Source: Parvularia atlantis (lineage: Eukaryota > Opisthokonta > Rotosphaerida). Taken from it: a stretch of DNA of 31,875 nt. Under the pieces are notes generated by a model that ran no database searches, was not told where the DNA came from, and saw only the letters and a list, made by a program, of their open reading frames with translations. How positions within the stretch are numbered: position 1 is the stretch's first letter; each line of letters begins with the position of its first letter. The stretch lies in assembly GCA_943704415.1 (NCBI GenBank), contig CALSCO010000384.1, forward strand, positions 1-31,875. Direction: 5' to 3'. Made by a program: the position numbers and the translations under genes. Positions 21,840 through 31,335 of this stretch are shown piece by piece.

Positions 21840-24664
21840 ATGGAAGGTCCGCAGAACCAGCAGGGGATGTTGGCCCCCGTGGCCGTAGTGCTCGACGCGG
21901 ACGCGGACGAGCCGGCGGCTGGCGCGGCAATGGGCAACGACGCGACGCAGGCCGGGACCGTCCGCGGCGGACTGAGCGTGCCGGGAGACGCCGCACAGGC
22001 ACCCTCTTCGCAGTCGTCGTTGCACGTGCGCCCTGTCTGATTTCGTGTGCGGTCCTTACGTGCCGCTGCGAACAGGCGGGCAGCGCGGCGACGGCCGCCG
22101 AGCAGAACGCCCCGAGCAGAGGTGGCAGCCGGCGCGGGTCCATCACGAACGCCATGGCCAATGCCATGCTCAACGTTGTTCGCACAAGCCAAGTGCGGCT
22201 CGAGTACGAGGTGCGCGCACACGAGCAGACTTCCACGCGGGCGCTCACACCGGTGCCGCATCGCGGCTGCAGACGGAGGGCCGCAGGGACCGCACCATGT
22301 TCAGCCAGCTGGGCCGGCTCATGCTCTCGCGCCACCTCGTCAAGGAGTTTCTGCAGGCGACGCGCTCGCCCCAGCTGCCGCTGCGGCTGCTGCACTTTGT
22401 TGCGTGGTTCGCGGCGTACTGGGTCGTGACCGCGATCGTGCCGATTGGGGTGCAGGCGCTGCGTGCGTGTCTGTCAGTGGTCGTGTGCTGACCCGGGCGG
22501 AGCTAGATCTACCTCATCCCGATGCCGCACATTGAGGCCGGCTATTACGCCAACTGGACATTCTCGTACATCGTCGTGCCGCTGGTCTCGTTTGTGGGCT
22601 TTTTACTGCCGCGGTGCGTGCACCCACTCGACCGCCGGCACGGCTGACGCCCGTCACAGGCAGTGGTTCGAGGTCAATCTGCGCTGCCGGCTGGACGGGC
22701 CGCCGGTGGTAGCGCCGTTTGTGGGTGCGGGCGTGTCGGTCCTGTGCAACTCGCTCATGGGTGCGCGGCAACGCGCTGACGGCCTGCAGGCGGCGCACTG
22801 ACCGGACACTGCGCACGCAGGCATCAGCGGCATCTTCCCCGTGCCGTTCGCGCTGATGGGCGTAATCGTGCCGGGCATTATCGTCACGGTCTCAATCGAG
22901 TTCTTTTTCATCCCGGCAGTGCGGCGCTACCCTGCTGCACACCGTGCGGCGAAGCTGACGACCTGCGCGCGCGACCGAGCAGAAGCACCGCAACACGTTC
23001 CAGAAGATCAAGATGGTCGTGCTCTGCGTGTACATGATGGCCTTCATGGTCCTCATCGCGTTCATCTACATCGGCTTCCGCATCGCCTGGCTGCGGTGCG
23101 CGGTGCACAGTCATCATGATAATGATGCACAGAGCTCAGGCTGACCGCGGCCGCTGTCAGGCTGCGGGGTGTCGGCCAGGCGGCGTTCTCGCTGCTGCTG
23201 CCGGTGATGAAGTACGCGCTCAAGGTGCGCGGTGAGCGGTTTCCACTCGGTGGCCACCTCACGGAACGCTCACAGTACATCTGCTCGCGCATCATGGTTC
23301 AATTCCGCGTCGACACGGTGCCGTGCGTGGGCTACTTTCTCGAGACGTACAACGCGTGTGTCTGGCGCTGTGCCGGACCGTCGCGTTAGCAACTCACAGT
23401 GCGACGCTGCGCAGGCTCTTCTATGCCGTGCTGTTCATGAGCAAGCCGAGCGTCGTGACGTACATCATCATGTTTCTCACAGACTGGGTGACCTGGCTCG
23501 TGTACTTCTGGTTCGTGCGCGCATTGCACTGCGTTCGCAGTAACTCACCAGCGTGCCTTGGCGCAGGGACATGATGGGATGGACGGCGCGCATCCGCGGC
23601 CTGTGGCGCTTCGACCGCTACGACTTTATCGAGGACGTCGTTGCCCCGGAACCGAGCGAGAAGAACGAGACCCAGATCGCGATGGTGCGTGCCAGTGGCC
23701 TCGTCGCAATCATGATGACCTTGTCGTCCGTGACGCGTTTGTTGCGCCAGGAGGCGTTCACCAACTCAACCGTAGTAGCGTCGGATGCGACGATCAACAA
23801 GGTGGCGCTGGAGGACGAGCGTCGCGAGCGCGAGTGGGCCGCCGAGCAGCGTCGGTACGCCCAGTGGCTGTGCGCGGCCTGGCGACGCTGACGATCGGTC
23901 GCAGCGACAGCAGCGCCGGCACAATCGCCGACAGCACACGCGACTCGCTCGCCCTGGTGTGCATCGGCGCGTGCACGTCACGGTGTGCAGCGACCGCTCA
24001 CGCGTGCGATTTGCCGCAGGAGGCGACAATCAGCGTGAACGACTTGCTGTACCGCACGCCGCGCGAGCGCCGCCAGCTGTACGTGGCCGCGTTCTCGTTC
24101 ATCAGCATGGTCCTGCAGCTGATCGTACCTCTGCAATACGTTGGTGCGCGCGCGCGCGCACGCCCACGGTGGGGGCCGACAGGCCCGCGCGCAGTGTATC
24201 TCGTGCTCGCGTACAATTACGCGGACTCGTTCAACTTCTTCTTCCTATCGAACCTGCCGTGCGACCGCCAGGCGTACGAGCTCGGCATCATCCTCAACGT
24301 GGCCGACTTTGCGTCGCAGGTGCGCCGAGCCGTGTTCAGTCGCTGACTTGCTGACGCGCGCGTGCAGCTCCTGTCGGCGGCCTTGTTTGTGCCGCTCATC
24401 TATCGCACGACCAAGTTCGACTACCTCGCGTTCGGCCTGTTCCTGTTCCGCAAGCACTGGAAGTACTTTATCACGGCGCACTACGTCGTGTTCATCTCGA
24501 TCCTCGGTCTGTCGCTCAAGCACTACGGCGACGACTTTACCTTCCAGGTGTGCACGCGCGCCGGCTCGCACGCTTGCTGACAGCGCCGTTGGCCGCAGTT
24601 CTTGTGGCTGCCGCAGAACGGCGCGCGGTTCAACTCGACCGTGTGCACCGCCGACGGCTACTGA
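21840..24664 (+). CDS. Unrecognised polytopic membrane protein, 8-10 TM segments
   Basis: I do not recognise the family. The start at 21840 (MEGPQNQQGMLAPVAV) opens an acidic, Gly/Ala-rich cytosolic-looking N-terminus of about 60 residues. A basic stretch and an amphipathic segment (MFSQLGRLMLSRHLVKEFLQ) follow. Hydrophobic segments come next: LLHFVAWFAAYWVVTAIVPI, FSYIVVPLVSFVGFLL, VPFALMGVIVPGIIVTVSIE, VVLCVYMMAFMVLIAFIYIG, YIIMFLTDWVTWLVYFWF, YVAAFSFISMVLQLIVPLQY, LLSAALFVPLIY and YFITAHYVVFISILGL. A charged loop of about 120 residues lies between the fifth and sixth (DRYDFIEDVVAPEPSEKNET). The C-terminus ends NSTVCTADGY. About 14 introns of 34-65 nt all join in frame with GTGCGY or GTGTGY donors, which supports one long gene. 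The topology suggests a transporter, channel or receptor-like protein, but no motif decides this. Confidence 0.8.
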
Positions 24665-24709
24665 TAGACATGGTCTCTCCCGCAATGCCCTGCACAATTT
24701 TGATGAAAT

Positions 24710-25478
24710 CTACTCACTGCACTGCCGGCTCGGCCACCAATACGCTGCTGAGTTGGACGAGGCCCGAGCCGCGCATCTGCGCTGTGTCATCAGCCGCATG
24801 AACGCGCAGCAGCTGAGGTCGGCGCACTCTCTCCTGCAGACGTGCAAAGGCCACGTCCTGCCGCCACGCCGGGAACAGGCTCGTGCGCATGAGCCAGTAC
24901 GTCTCGCGCAGCGCCAGGTCAAACGCGCCGACGTCGTCCGGCCGCTCCTTGTGTGCCGCCGTGACCTGCCGTCGCACGCGGTCGGTCAGGTTGAGCTCGA
25001 GTGGTCCGCCCGGCGCGATGAAGCTGCCGCGCACGCTCATTAGCTGCTGCAGCCCGTCGGCAGCCGTGCACACCTCTCGTACAGCCGGCGGCACACGAGC
25101 ACGCGGTCGGCCACGTCGCGGCGCTGCATCTCGACGAGGAAACTGACGCGCGCGCGGCGGCCGTGAGCAGATAGATCGCACGGCGCTCTGGCAACACGCG
25201 CACCTGATCGTCTCGGCGCAGAACGCTCGCACGTACGGTAAGCGAGCGCACGGCCACGAGCGCCGGCGTGGGTGTCTGGGGCGATGCTCGGCGCGGACGC
25301 CGCGTGCGTGTGGCGAGCCAAGGTGGGGCGAGGCGAGAAAGATCGCGAGCGTTCGCACGTCCTGAGCGCGGGCCTGGGGGAGGGCCTGGGGGTGCCCGGG
25401 TGCATGCCACTGGGGCGCGCGGGCCAATGGCAGTCGTGAGAAGTCACTGGCCGCCCCTATTTCCCGCGCCATCTGCAT
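24710..25478 (-). CDS. RGS-domain protein (G-protein signalling regulator)
   Basis: Predicted GTPase-activating protein for a heterotrimeric G-alpha. Three exons rebuild a good RGS domain: LPYVRAFCAET, then FLVEMQRRDVADRVLVCRRL, then SFIAPGGPLELNLTDRVRRQ and ETYWLMRTSLFPAW. Introns at 25143-25203 (61 nt) and 25036-25073 (38 nt) join in frame. A further GTGCGC intron near 24790-24835 probably precedes the last exon, with the stop at 24710-24712. The N-terminus is uncertain: the open frame reaches back to an ATG at 25478, but the part upstream of the domain is Pro/Arg/His-rich and may include intron or leader. The stop is only 45 bp from that of the convergent membrane protein. Confidence 0.72.
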
Positions 25479-26567
25479 CGTCTGTCACGCGCGCACACGC
25501 GCTTTTTCCCCCTCTTGCGGCGGCGGCACATTTCCCGCTTCTCCCCACGGCCGCCCCTCGCTCGCACGCACGCACGCGCACACCCCACCTTCGCCGCCGC
25601 CTTCGCCGCCGCTGTGCCGTCGCCGCTGCCGTTCGCCGCTGAGCTGAAACACAGTCGTGACGCCGCGCCGCGTCCGCGTCTCGCCAAGCTGCCAAAAGAG
25701 CGCTGACTTCCCCCGCCTCCTCCCCTTGTTTCTCGCTCTCCTTCGTGCGCAGCGGCCGCGCGCGCCTGCTCGCTGTCGCCCTTCCCCGCTCTGCCCGCTG
25801 GCCCAGCGCGCGGCGCGAGCCAGCCTCGTGCGCGTGCGCCGTGCTGACAGGCCGCCGTCTCCCTCCAAAAAAAAAAAAAACTCGCGAGGCCTCTCGGTCG
25901 CCGCGCGCGCGTTCACCGCTCGCCTACACCACCGCCGCACATGCTCCTGGCCTGGCCAGCGCGCCCGTACCGCTGCGGTTGCGCGGGGGCGGCCGCGGCG
26001 CCGCACTTGGGGCTGTGCCTCTGCGCGTCAGCCGTGGCAAAGGGGGCCTGCGTGGGGCGCTCGCACGCGTTCCGATTGGCTCGGCATGTTTGGGCAGCTT
26101 TCTCCGCCCTGAGATTGTGCCGTCCCATGCGGGCGGGTCGGCGATGTGGATGCGCGCATCGCATCGGCCTCCCTCCGTTTCCGCCCCTCGCGTTTGTCTG
26201 GCTGCGTGCCTGGCGCGACGGTGTCCGCCCTCCTTCTTCGCCCGCGGCCGGCTGAGGTGGCCGCCCGCGATGGGAAGGCACCCGAGCTGATGCGCGCTCA
26301 CGCCACCCCAAGTGCCGCCGTCCCTCCTTTGACTTGCCGCGCCGCGCTGCCTCCTCCAGCCTCGGCCGCGTATCCCCACCGCTCTTCTTTCCTCCCCCCC
26401 TCTTGCGCGGCCCCGCTTCTTCCGCCGCTGCTGGCTGCGCGCCGCTGAACGCCGCGCGGGGCTGAAACGCACCGTCGCGCCGGTGTCACAGACCGGGTCG
26501 CGCGGCTGACAGCGAGCGCACGCGCACGCGCAGGCCACCCAAGCCCAGCCCAGCCTCGCCTTTCCCA
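25479..26567. other. About 1.1 kb without a recognisable gene; shared upstream region
   Basis: This is the longest gene-free stretch between well-supported genes, lying between the divergent RGS and GATA genes. Open frames here are incidental to the high GC content and show no domain. It holds CpG- and pyrimidine-rich stretches, a run of 13 A near 25867, and a CCAAT-type word (GATTGGCTCGG) near 26073. It probably carries both promoters and a long 5' leader of the GATA gene. I see no tRNA or rRNA. Confidence 0.55.
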
Positions 26568-28140
26568 ATGTTTGTCGTCGCGACCAACGCGTCGCGCAAC
26601 GCGCTGCTGGGCACGCCCGCGCCGACGGCGTCCGCCAACGACAACGACTACTTGTCCACGATGGTGCTCCTGCCGACCTCGCTCAGCCCAGTCATGTTCG
26701 ACATCGAGGGCGCGGGCGGCCTCGGCTCGCCCATCTCGTTCACGGCGCGCATGGGCCCCAACACGGCCGGATCGTGGGTCCCCGAGTCGGGCTCGGACAC
26801 ATACGGCGACGCCGCGCCCGCGCAGCCGTCCGGCACAAGCCTCGCCGTGCCCTCGACCTTCCTCGCCTGGATGCAGGTCCACGGGCAGCACGTGATCGCC
26901 CGCGGCGCCACGCCCGCCCCGGCCACCGAGCCGTGCGACGCGCCCGAGACGGACGCCGCGGCCGCCGACGACGCGAGCATCGGCCTGATGGCGGGCCTGT
27001 ACGATGGCGTCGAGCCCGCTGGCGAGGCTCTCATCGAGACCGAGCTGGTCGCGGGCGCGTCGGGCGAGTGGCACAACGCCCCGCTCGGTAGCGTAAACCC
27101 GCTCTTTCAGGACGACGAGTCGGACAACATCGCCTCGCCGTTCCCCGTCCAGCCGCACATGACGCCGCTCGGCTTCGCCGTGCCCGACGATCATCACCAC
27201 CACTACGCCGCGTCGGGCCAGTTTTATCCCTACCAGCCGGCACAGCAGCCGCCGTCACAGCACCACCAGCAGGCGGAGCAGCAGCCGCAGCGTGGCAGCC
27301 ACCGTTTCTGCCAGCTCAGCCAGGTTCGCACGTCGAGCAACGGTCTCGGCCTCAGCGCGGACGGCGACCACCTCGACATGTTTGCGCCGTCGGCCCTGCC
27401 GGCCCTGGGCGAGCCGGCGACGCCGCACCAGCACCTGCAGCACCTGCAGCAGCAGCACCAACAGCACCAGTCGCTCTACATGTCGATGTCGCCACCGCTC
27501 TCGCCGCCCTCGACCGCATCGGCGCCATCGTCCATCTCGAGCTCTACCTCGACTTCGCTCGCCGGATCGCCCGTCGTCACGCCGCAGATGCAGCGCGCGT
27601 TCAGCATGCCGCAGCGCACGACCTCCGCGCCGGACGCGCTCGCTTTCCACGACAGCAGGTGCGGCTGGCTCAGTCCACCGCTCATCGCATGCTGACCTGT
27701 GCCCGTCGTGCGCAGCCGCGCGGCCGCGAGCTCGTACAACATCCAGGTGCTGCCGCAGGTGCCCAGCCGCCACCGCCCGATGCCCGTGACCGCCGCGAGC
27801 GCCTCGACCGGCGCCGACGGCTTGGCCAGCGGCAGCGGCTCGCGCCGCTCGAGCAACAGCGGGCCGTCGGGCGACGGCGCGCCGCGCCGCCAGAAGCTGA
27901 CGCCGCGGCAGCGCAAGGTGCGGCGTGTGCAGCGCGTGCGGTGCGTGCGGGCCTCGTACTGACAAGCGCGCACAGGCGACATGCACGCACTGCGGCACGC
28001 AGTCGACGCCGGCGTGGCGCCGCGACCGCGACGCTAACCTGGTGTGCAACGCGTGCGGCATCTACCAGCGCCAGCGCGGGCAGATGCGCCCGCTCACGCT
28101 CGTGCAGCAGCACCAGCAGCAGCACAACGGCGCCGCCTGA
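26568..28140 (+). CDS. GATA-type zinc-finger transcription factor
   Basis: DNA-binding regulator expected to recognise GATA sites. Three exons: 26568-27658, 27716-27917 and 27976-28140, with introns of 57 and 58 nt. The first 360 residues are low-complexity: acidic and Ala/Pro-rich, then His/Gln-rich with HHHH and repeated Gln runs, then Ser/Pro-rich (PLSPPSTASAPSSISSSTST). A basic stretch (RRQKLTPRQRK) ends exon 2. Exon 3 is almost wholly the single finger: CTHCGTQSTPAWRRD through LVCNACGIYQRQ, spacing C-x2-C-x17-C-x2-C, then GQMRPLTL as in fungal and animal fingers. Only 11 residues (VQQHQQQHNGA plus A) follow, so there is almost no basic tail. About 485 residues in total. The targets are unknown. 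Confidence 0.93.
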
Positions 28141-28292
28141 GTGGGGCCTGCGCAGGGCGAGTGCCGCCGCTGCTGTCCCAGCATCTTCTGCTGTGTCCAG
28201 TGTTTGCCGTTTGTTTGCTGTCGCGTAGACCAATGCTTCTGCATGGGCTGGGCACGCGCTGCTCGCAGCGAACGCAAACCGTTCTGCTGCTC

Positions 28293-28400
28293 GCGAGCCG
28301 TTTCTACTGAGCCGCTCACGGCGCGCCTCGCGAACCGTTCTGCTGAGCCGCTCACGACGCGCCTGGTGAACCCTGTACACGCTGGAGCCACTCACGCCTC
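28293..28400. repeat. Three imperfect 36-37 bp tandem repeats
   Basis: Units start near 28293, 28330 and 28366. The first two share a core close to TGAGCCGCTCACGRCGCGCC; the third is more diverged and includes the mL53 stop codon (28392-28394). A partial extra copy may lie at 28274-28292. The array sits in the gap between the convergent GATA and mL53 genes. Confidence 0.75.
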
Positions 28401-28805
28401 AACCTCCTCGGGGAAGCGCTCCTCGTTGTACGCGAGCTGCTCGAGGATCTGCTTGAGCGAGAACTCGTCCGGGCGCAGCTCGGTCTTGCCGCCGTCGGCT
28501 GGAGCGCGGCCGATTAGCGACGCCCGCGCGCGATCGGCGGTCGTGCAGCGCGCACTGTACGTGACGAGGATGCGCGCGCCCGCGGCGTCGCCCGGCGGCA
28601 GCACGACCGTCTGCACCGCGCACTTGGGGTTGCTCTGGCGCAGCTTGTCGGACGTGACGCGATTGAGGAACGCTCTGGCGACGTGTGAGGATGCGACGGC
28701 GGGCTCACACGTGCACGCGCGCACACACCGCGCCGTCGCCGTGCCGCGCCCCGGCGCGAACGGACTGAACGCGACCGCGATCGACGTGATGTTTGTGAGC
28801 CGCAT
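28392..28805 (-). CDS. MRPL53: Mitochondrial large-subunit ribosomal protein mL53
   Basis: Small mitoribosome protein with a thioredoxin-like fold. Exons 28805-28729, 28674-28556 and 28498-28392 give 100 residues. The introns (28675-28728, 54 nt; 28499-28555, 57 nt) have GT starts, CTCAC or CTAAT branch-like motifs and AG ends. Visible features match human MRPL53: an N-terminal strand running into FSPFAP (human CPF), RAFLNRVTSDKLRQSNPKC, then VQTVVLPPG and RILVTY, and a last helix DEFSLKQILEQL. There is no clear cleavable targeting peptide; like other mL53 it may use an internal signal. It converges on the GATA gene and is divergent from the surface-protein gene. Confidence 0.85.
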   Translation of the reverse strand: MRLTNITSIAVAFSPFAPGRGTATARCVRACTCEPAVASSHVARAFLNRVTSDKLRQSNPKCAVQTVVLPPGDAAGARILVTYSARCTTADRARASLIGRAPADGGKTELRPDEFSLKQILEQLAYNEERFPEEVEA

Positions 28806-29097
28806 GCGTGCTGCTGCGAGCGAGCGTCAGTGCCAGCGCGCTGCTGCGAATGTGCCGATGCGTTGGCCATGATGGGATACGGGTGCCTAGAATCGATCAG
28901 TTGGCCAGCTCGCTGGGCGGCAGGGTCGCCGCGGCCGCGCACACCGCGAACGGCACGGCGACGCCGAATACGGAGGCCGCCATCGGGCGGATGCGCTGGC
29001 AACTGGCAGCGGTACGTCACACGATCAGGAGGCGCTGTGTACCTCCTGCCTGCCGAGTCAGCGCGCCGGGATCACTTCCGCCGCTCAGCCCGTCCCG
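28806..29097. promoter_or_regulatory. Divergent promoter region, mL53 / surface protein
   Basis: 292 bases between two divergent starts. It includes repeated CGAGCG and GCTGCGA words and no convincing gene. Both promoters should lie here; no named element is visible. Confidence 0.45.
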
Positions 29098-30316
29098 ATG
29101 CCGACGATGCGCACCGCCACCGCCGCCGCCACCGCTGCCGGCGCTGCTGCTGCCGCTTTCGTTCTCGCTGTGGCCGCGCTGCTCGCCGCGGTCAAGGTGG
29201 CGCGCGCCGACGACATTGTCTGCAACGTGCAGCCTGATCGCCCGGGCACGTGCGCCAACACGACCATCACCTGCGCGGCCGGCCCGTGCTCGCTCACGTG
29301 TGCCATCGACAGCGCGTGCCGCGACGCGACGTTTGTCGTGCCGAGCGTGGCCGACGTGTACCTGCAGTGCGCGGGCGAGACGAGCTGCGACAACCTGCTG
29401 CTGCGCACGGTCGAGAGCGGCGACACGGGCATCGGCGTCGACAGCAACGTCGCGATCACCGCCAGCAAGTACGGCGCGCTGCACGCACCCGCCGGCATCC
29501 CGCTCGTCTTCGGCAGCGGCAGCGCCGTCGCCGTGCTGTGCACCGGCAGCAGCAGCTACGCGTGCATCGGCACCACGTTCGACTTCTCGCGCTCGACCTC
29601 GGCCTTCTGGCAGTCGCAACAGTCGTTCGCCTCGGCCACGTCGACCATCTACGCGCCCGATGCGAGCCTCGGTGGACAGTGGTTCGCGCTCTCGTGCACG
29701 CAGGACCCGGACAGCTGTATCCAGCTGACGGTTGTCATGCCCGCTGATCGTGCGTCTGCGTCCGCGCGCCCGCTTAAGCGCAGCTGCTCACGCCCTCGTG
29801 CGCAGGCACACCGGTTCAACTGCACAACGCCGACGCGTCGCCCTTCGCGCTCGCGGCGTTCACGGCGGCCGGCTGCAGCAGCGCGGCCGCGCAGTGGCTC
29901 TGCCCGGACGGCACGTGCGTCGACCGCGTCGGCGACATTGGCACGTACAGCGACGAGTGGTGCGTGCAGAGCCAGCACACCGTGTACTGACCCTGTCTTG
30001 CAGTGGTGGCACCGAAACGCCGACGACGCGCCCGACGAACGCGCCCGCCGAGCCGACGGACGCGCCTGCTGAGCCAACGGACGCGCCTGCTGAGCCAACG
30101 GGCGTGCTGCCGAGCGAAGCCGTGACGGGTGCGCCGACTAACGCGCCCACGACCGGCCCGACCGCCCAGCCGAGCGACTCGAATGTGCCAACGACCGGTG
30201 GCGAGCAGCCAGACGTGCCCAGCACGACGCCGAGCAGCGACGCGGCCCGTCTCGCTGCGACCGTGCTCATCGTCCTCGTCGTCGTCGCCGTCACGCTGAC
30301 ACTGCTGGCGCAGTGA
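29098..30316 (+). CDS. Cys-rich type I membrane protein with Pro/Thr stalk
   Basis: Predicted cell-surface glycoprotein of 372 residues. Exons 29098-29749, 29806-29959 and 30004-30316 join in frame; the introns are 56 and 44 nt. The N-terminus has a signal peptide (FVLAVAALLAAVKVARA, cleavage likely near ARADD). The ectodomain is rich in paired Cys (CNVQ, CANTTITCAAGPCSLTC, CTGSSSYAC) with beta-strand-like periodicity. There are N-glycosylation sites such as NTT. A stalk follows with three PAEPTDAP-like repeats and more Thr/Pro. The C-terminus is one membrane segment (LAATVLIVLVVVAVTLTLLA) ending in Q with almost no cytosolic tail, so it could also be GPI-processed. I recognise no named family; adhesion or coat function is inference. 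Confidence 0.82.
30045..30105. repeat. 21-bp repeats in the surface-protein stalk
   Basis: Three in-frame units encode PAEPTDA-type heptads. The second and third are nearly identical at the DNA level (ACGCGCCTGCTGAGCCAACG). Such arrays commonly vary in copy number between strains. Confidence 0.75.
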
Positions 30317-30662
30317 GCATGGTGTGCATCACCTGCTGGCTTGTATGTGACGAGAAACGACCGTGACGCACACAAGCAAGAAAAGAGTGGCTCAGGCGGC
30401 GAAGCGGCGCGCAAAGCAGACATTGTTGCCGTAGATGTACGTGTGCGTGCAGCCGTGTAGACGAGCCGCGCGCGACGCAGCCGAAAAAGCTTTGAGCCGT
30501 CTCGACCTCGTAAGCGGCCTTGAACGACACGCCGTGTCTGGCTGATCAACTTACTACCGTGCATACGCCGCTTCAGCCCTTACGCAGACGTGTCGGAGAA
30601 CAAAAAGATAGGTGAAGGGGAAAAAAAAGTGAGCAAGCGAGCGAGAGCAGGGGGGCTTTAAG
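30317..30662. other. Gene-free stretch
   Basis: No convincing gene. Short open frames occur on both strands but lack supported splicing, domains or a consistent codon pattern. A run of eight A lies near 30623 and a short G run near 30650. It probably holds the 3' UTR of the surface-protein gene. Confidence 0.5.
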
Positions 30663-30926
30663 TCAGATGTCAGCGGTCTTGGAGCCGGCGATTATCAGGG
30701 CTGAATCTCTGCTGCGCAGAAACGCGGCCGCCGTCTGTGCTGCATGGAAAGCCGCTGGCCCATCCAGGAACACTTTCGCCTTCGTCTTCCTTACTGCCTT
30801 GCGCACCGGCTCCGGCGGATCGTAATGGTACCGACCGTGACTGCGCATGCACCAAGTCACGCCGCCCGACGCCGCCAACCCGACAACGCTCACCCTCTCT
30901 CCGAGTGAGTCGCCAACGGGCGTCAT
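30663..30926 (-). CDS. Doubtful small hypothetical ORF
   Basis: An uninterrupted 87-residue frame whose second half looks protein-like (VFLDGPAAFHAAQTAAAFLR, then SALIIAGSKTADI). I recognise no domain. It overlaps, on the other strand, the decayed frame described next, and both cannot be ancestral coding sequence over the overlap. Its codons end in G/C less often than in the main genes. Confidence 0.25.
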   Translation of the reverse strand: MTPVGDSLGERVSVVGLAASGGVTWCMRSHGRYHYDPPEPVRKAVRKTKAKVFLDGPAAFHAAQTAAAFLRSRDSALIIAGSKTADI

Positions 30927-31269
30927 GCTGTACAGCTTCGCCTACGCGCCCCGGCAGCGCCGCAACGCTCTTCTTGCCCGGCGTGACGTACCGTGACCGC
31001 ATCCCCAAGCCGGCCACACTCGCCCTGGCAAGCGCCGAGCTGCCTGTTCTGCTCTGCCCGCTCGAGACTTGAAAGAAGGCCGCTCGCACGAAGGTCTTCG
31101 GCCTCAACAGCAAGCACGCGATCGCGCTCGTCGACGACAGCCTCGAGTTCGCTCGTTCAGCGCGTTTGACGACGAGGGCGAGGACGGCGACTCGACCACG
31201 GTCTGCCTGCTCAAGGCGACCCGGGCCAGCCGCGCCGTGCTGGTGTGGGATGATAGTGAGGGGTATTGA
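30850..31269 (+). pseudogene. Decayed, unidentified reading frame
   Basis: This plus-strand stretch has clear coding character (strong C-ending codon bias, protein-like composition), but spread over more than one frame. Two or three breaks are needed to explain it, and none looks like an intron. Its origin is unknown: host gene, transferred gene or mobile-element remnant are all possible. It lies beside the atypical kinase-like gene in the only gene-poor part of the window. Sequencing or assembly error is a real alternative. Confidence 0.45.
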
Positions 31270-31335
31270 ATGCTGTGGCACCGCGGCCAGCTGGGTGAAC
31301 AGAAAAGCACACCGATGAACGGCGCACAGTGACAC

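Noticed and set aside
25745-26290. Open frames in the 1.1-kb region upstream of the GATA gene
   Set aside because: Arg/Pro/Ser-rich without domain, splice pattern or codon signature; incidental to high GC.
30291-30530. Possible small minus-strand gene with a C-terminus-like end (YIYGNNVCFARRFAA)
   Set aside because: No acceptable splice pair or start that gives a sensible protein; left as gene-free.
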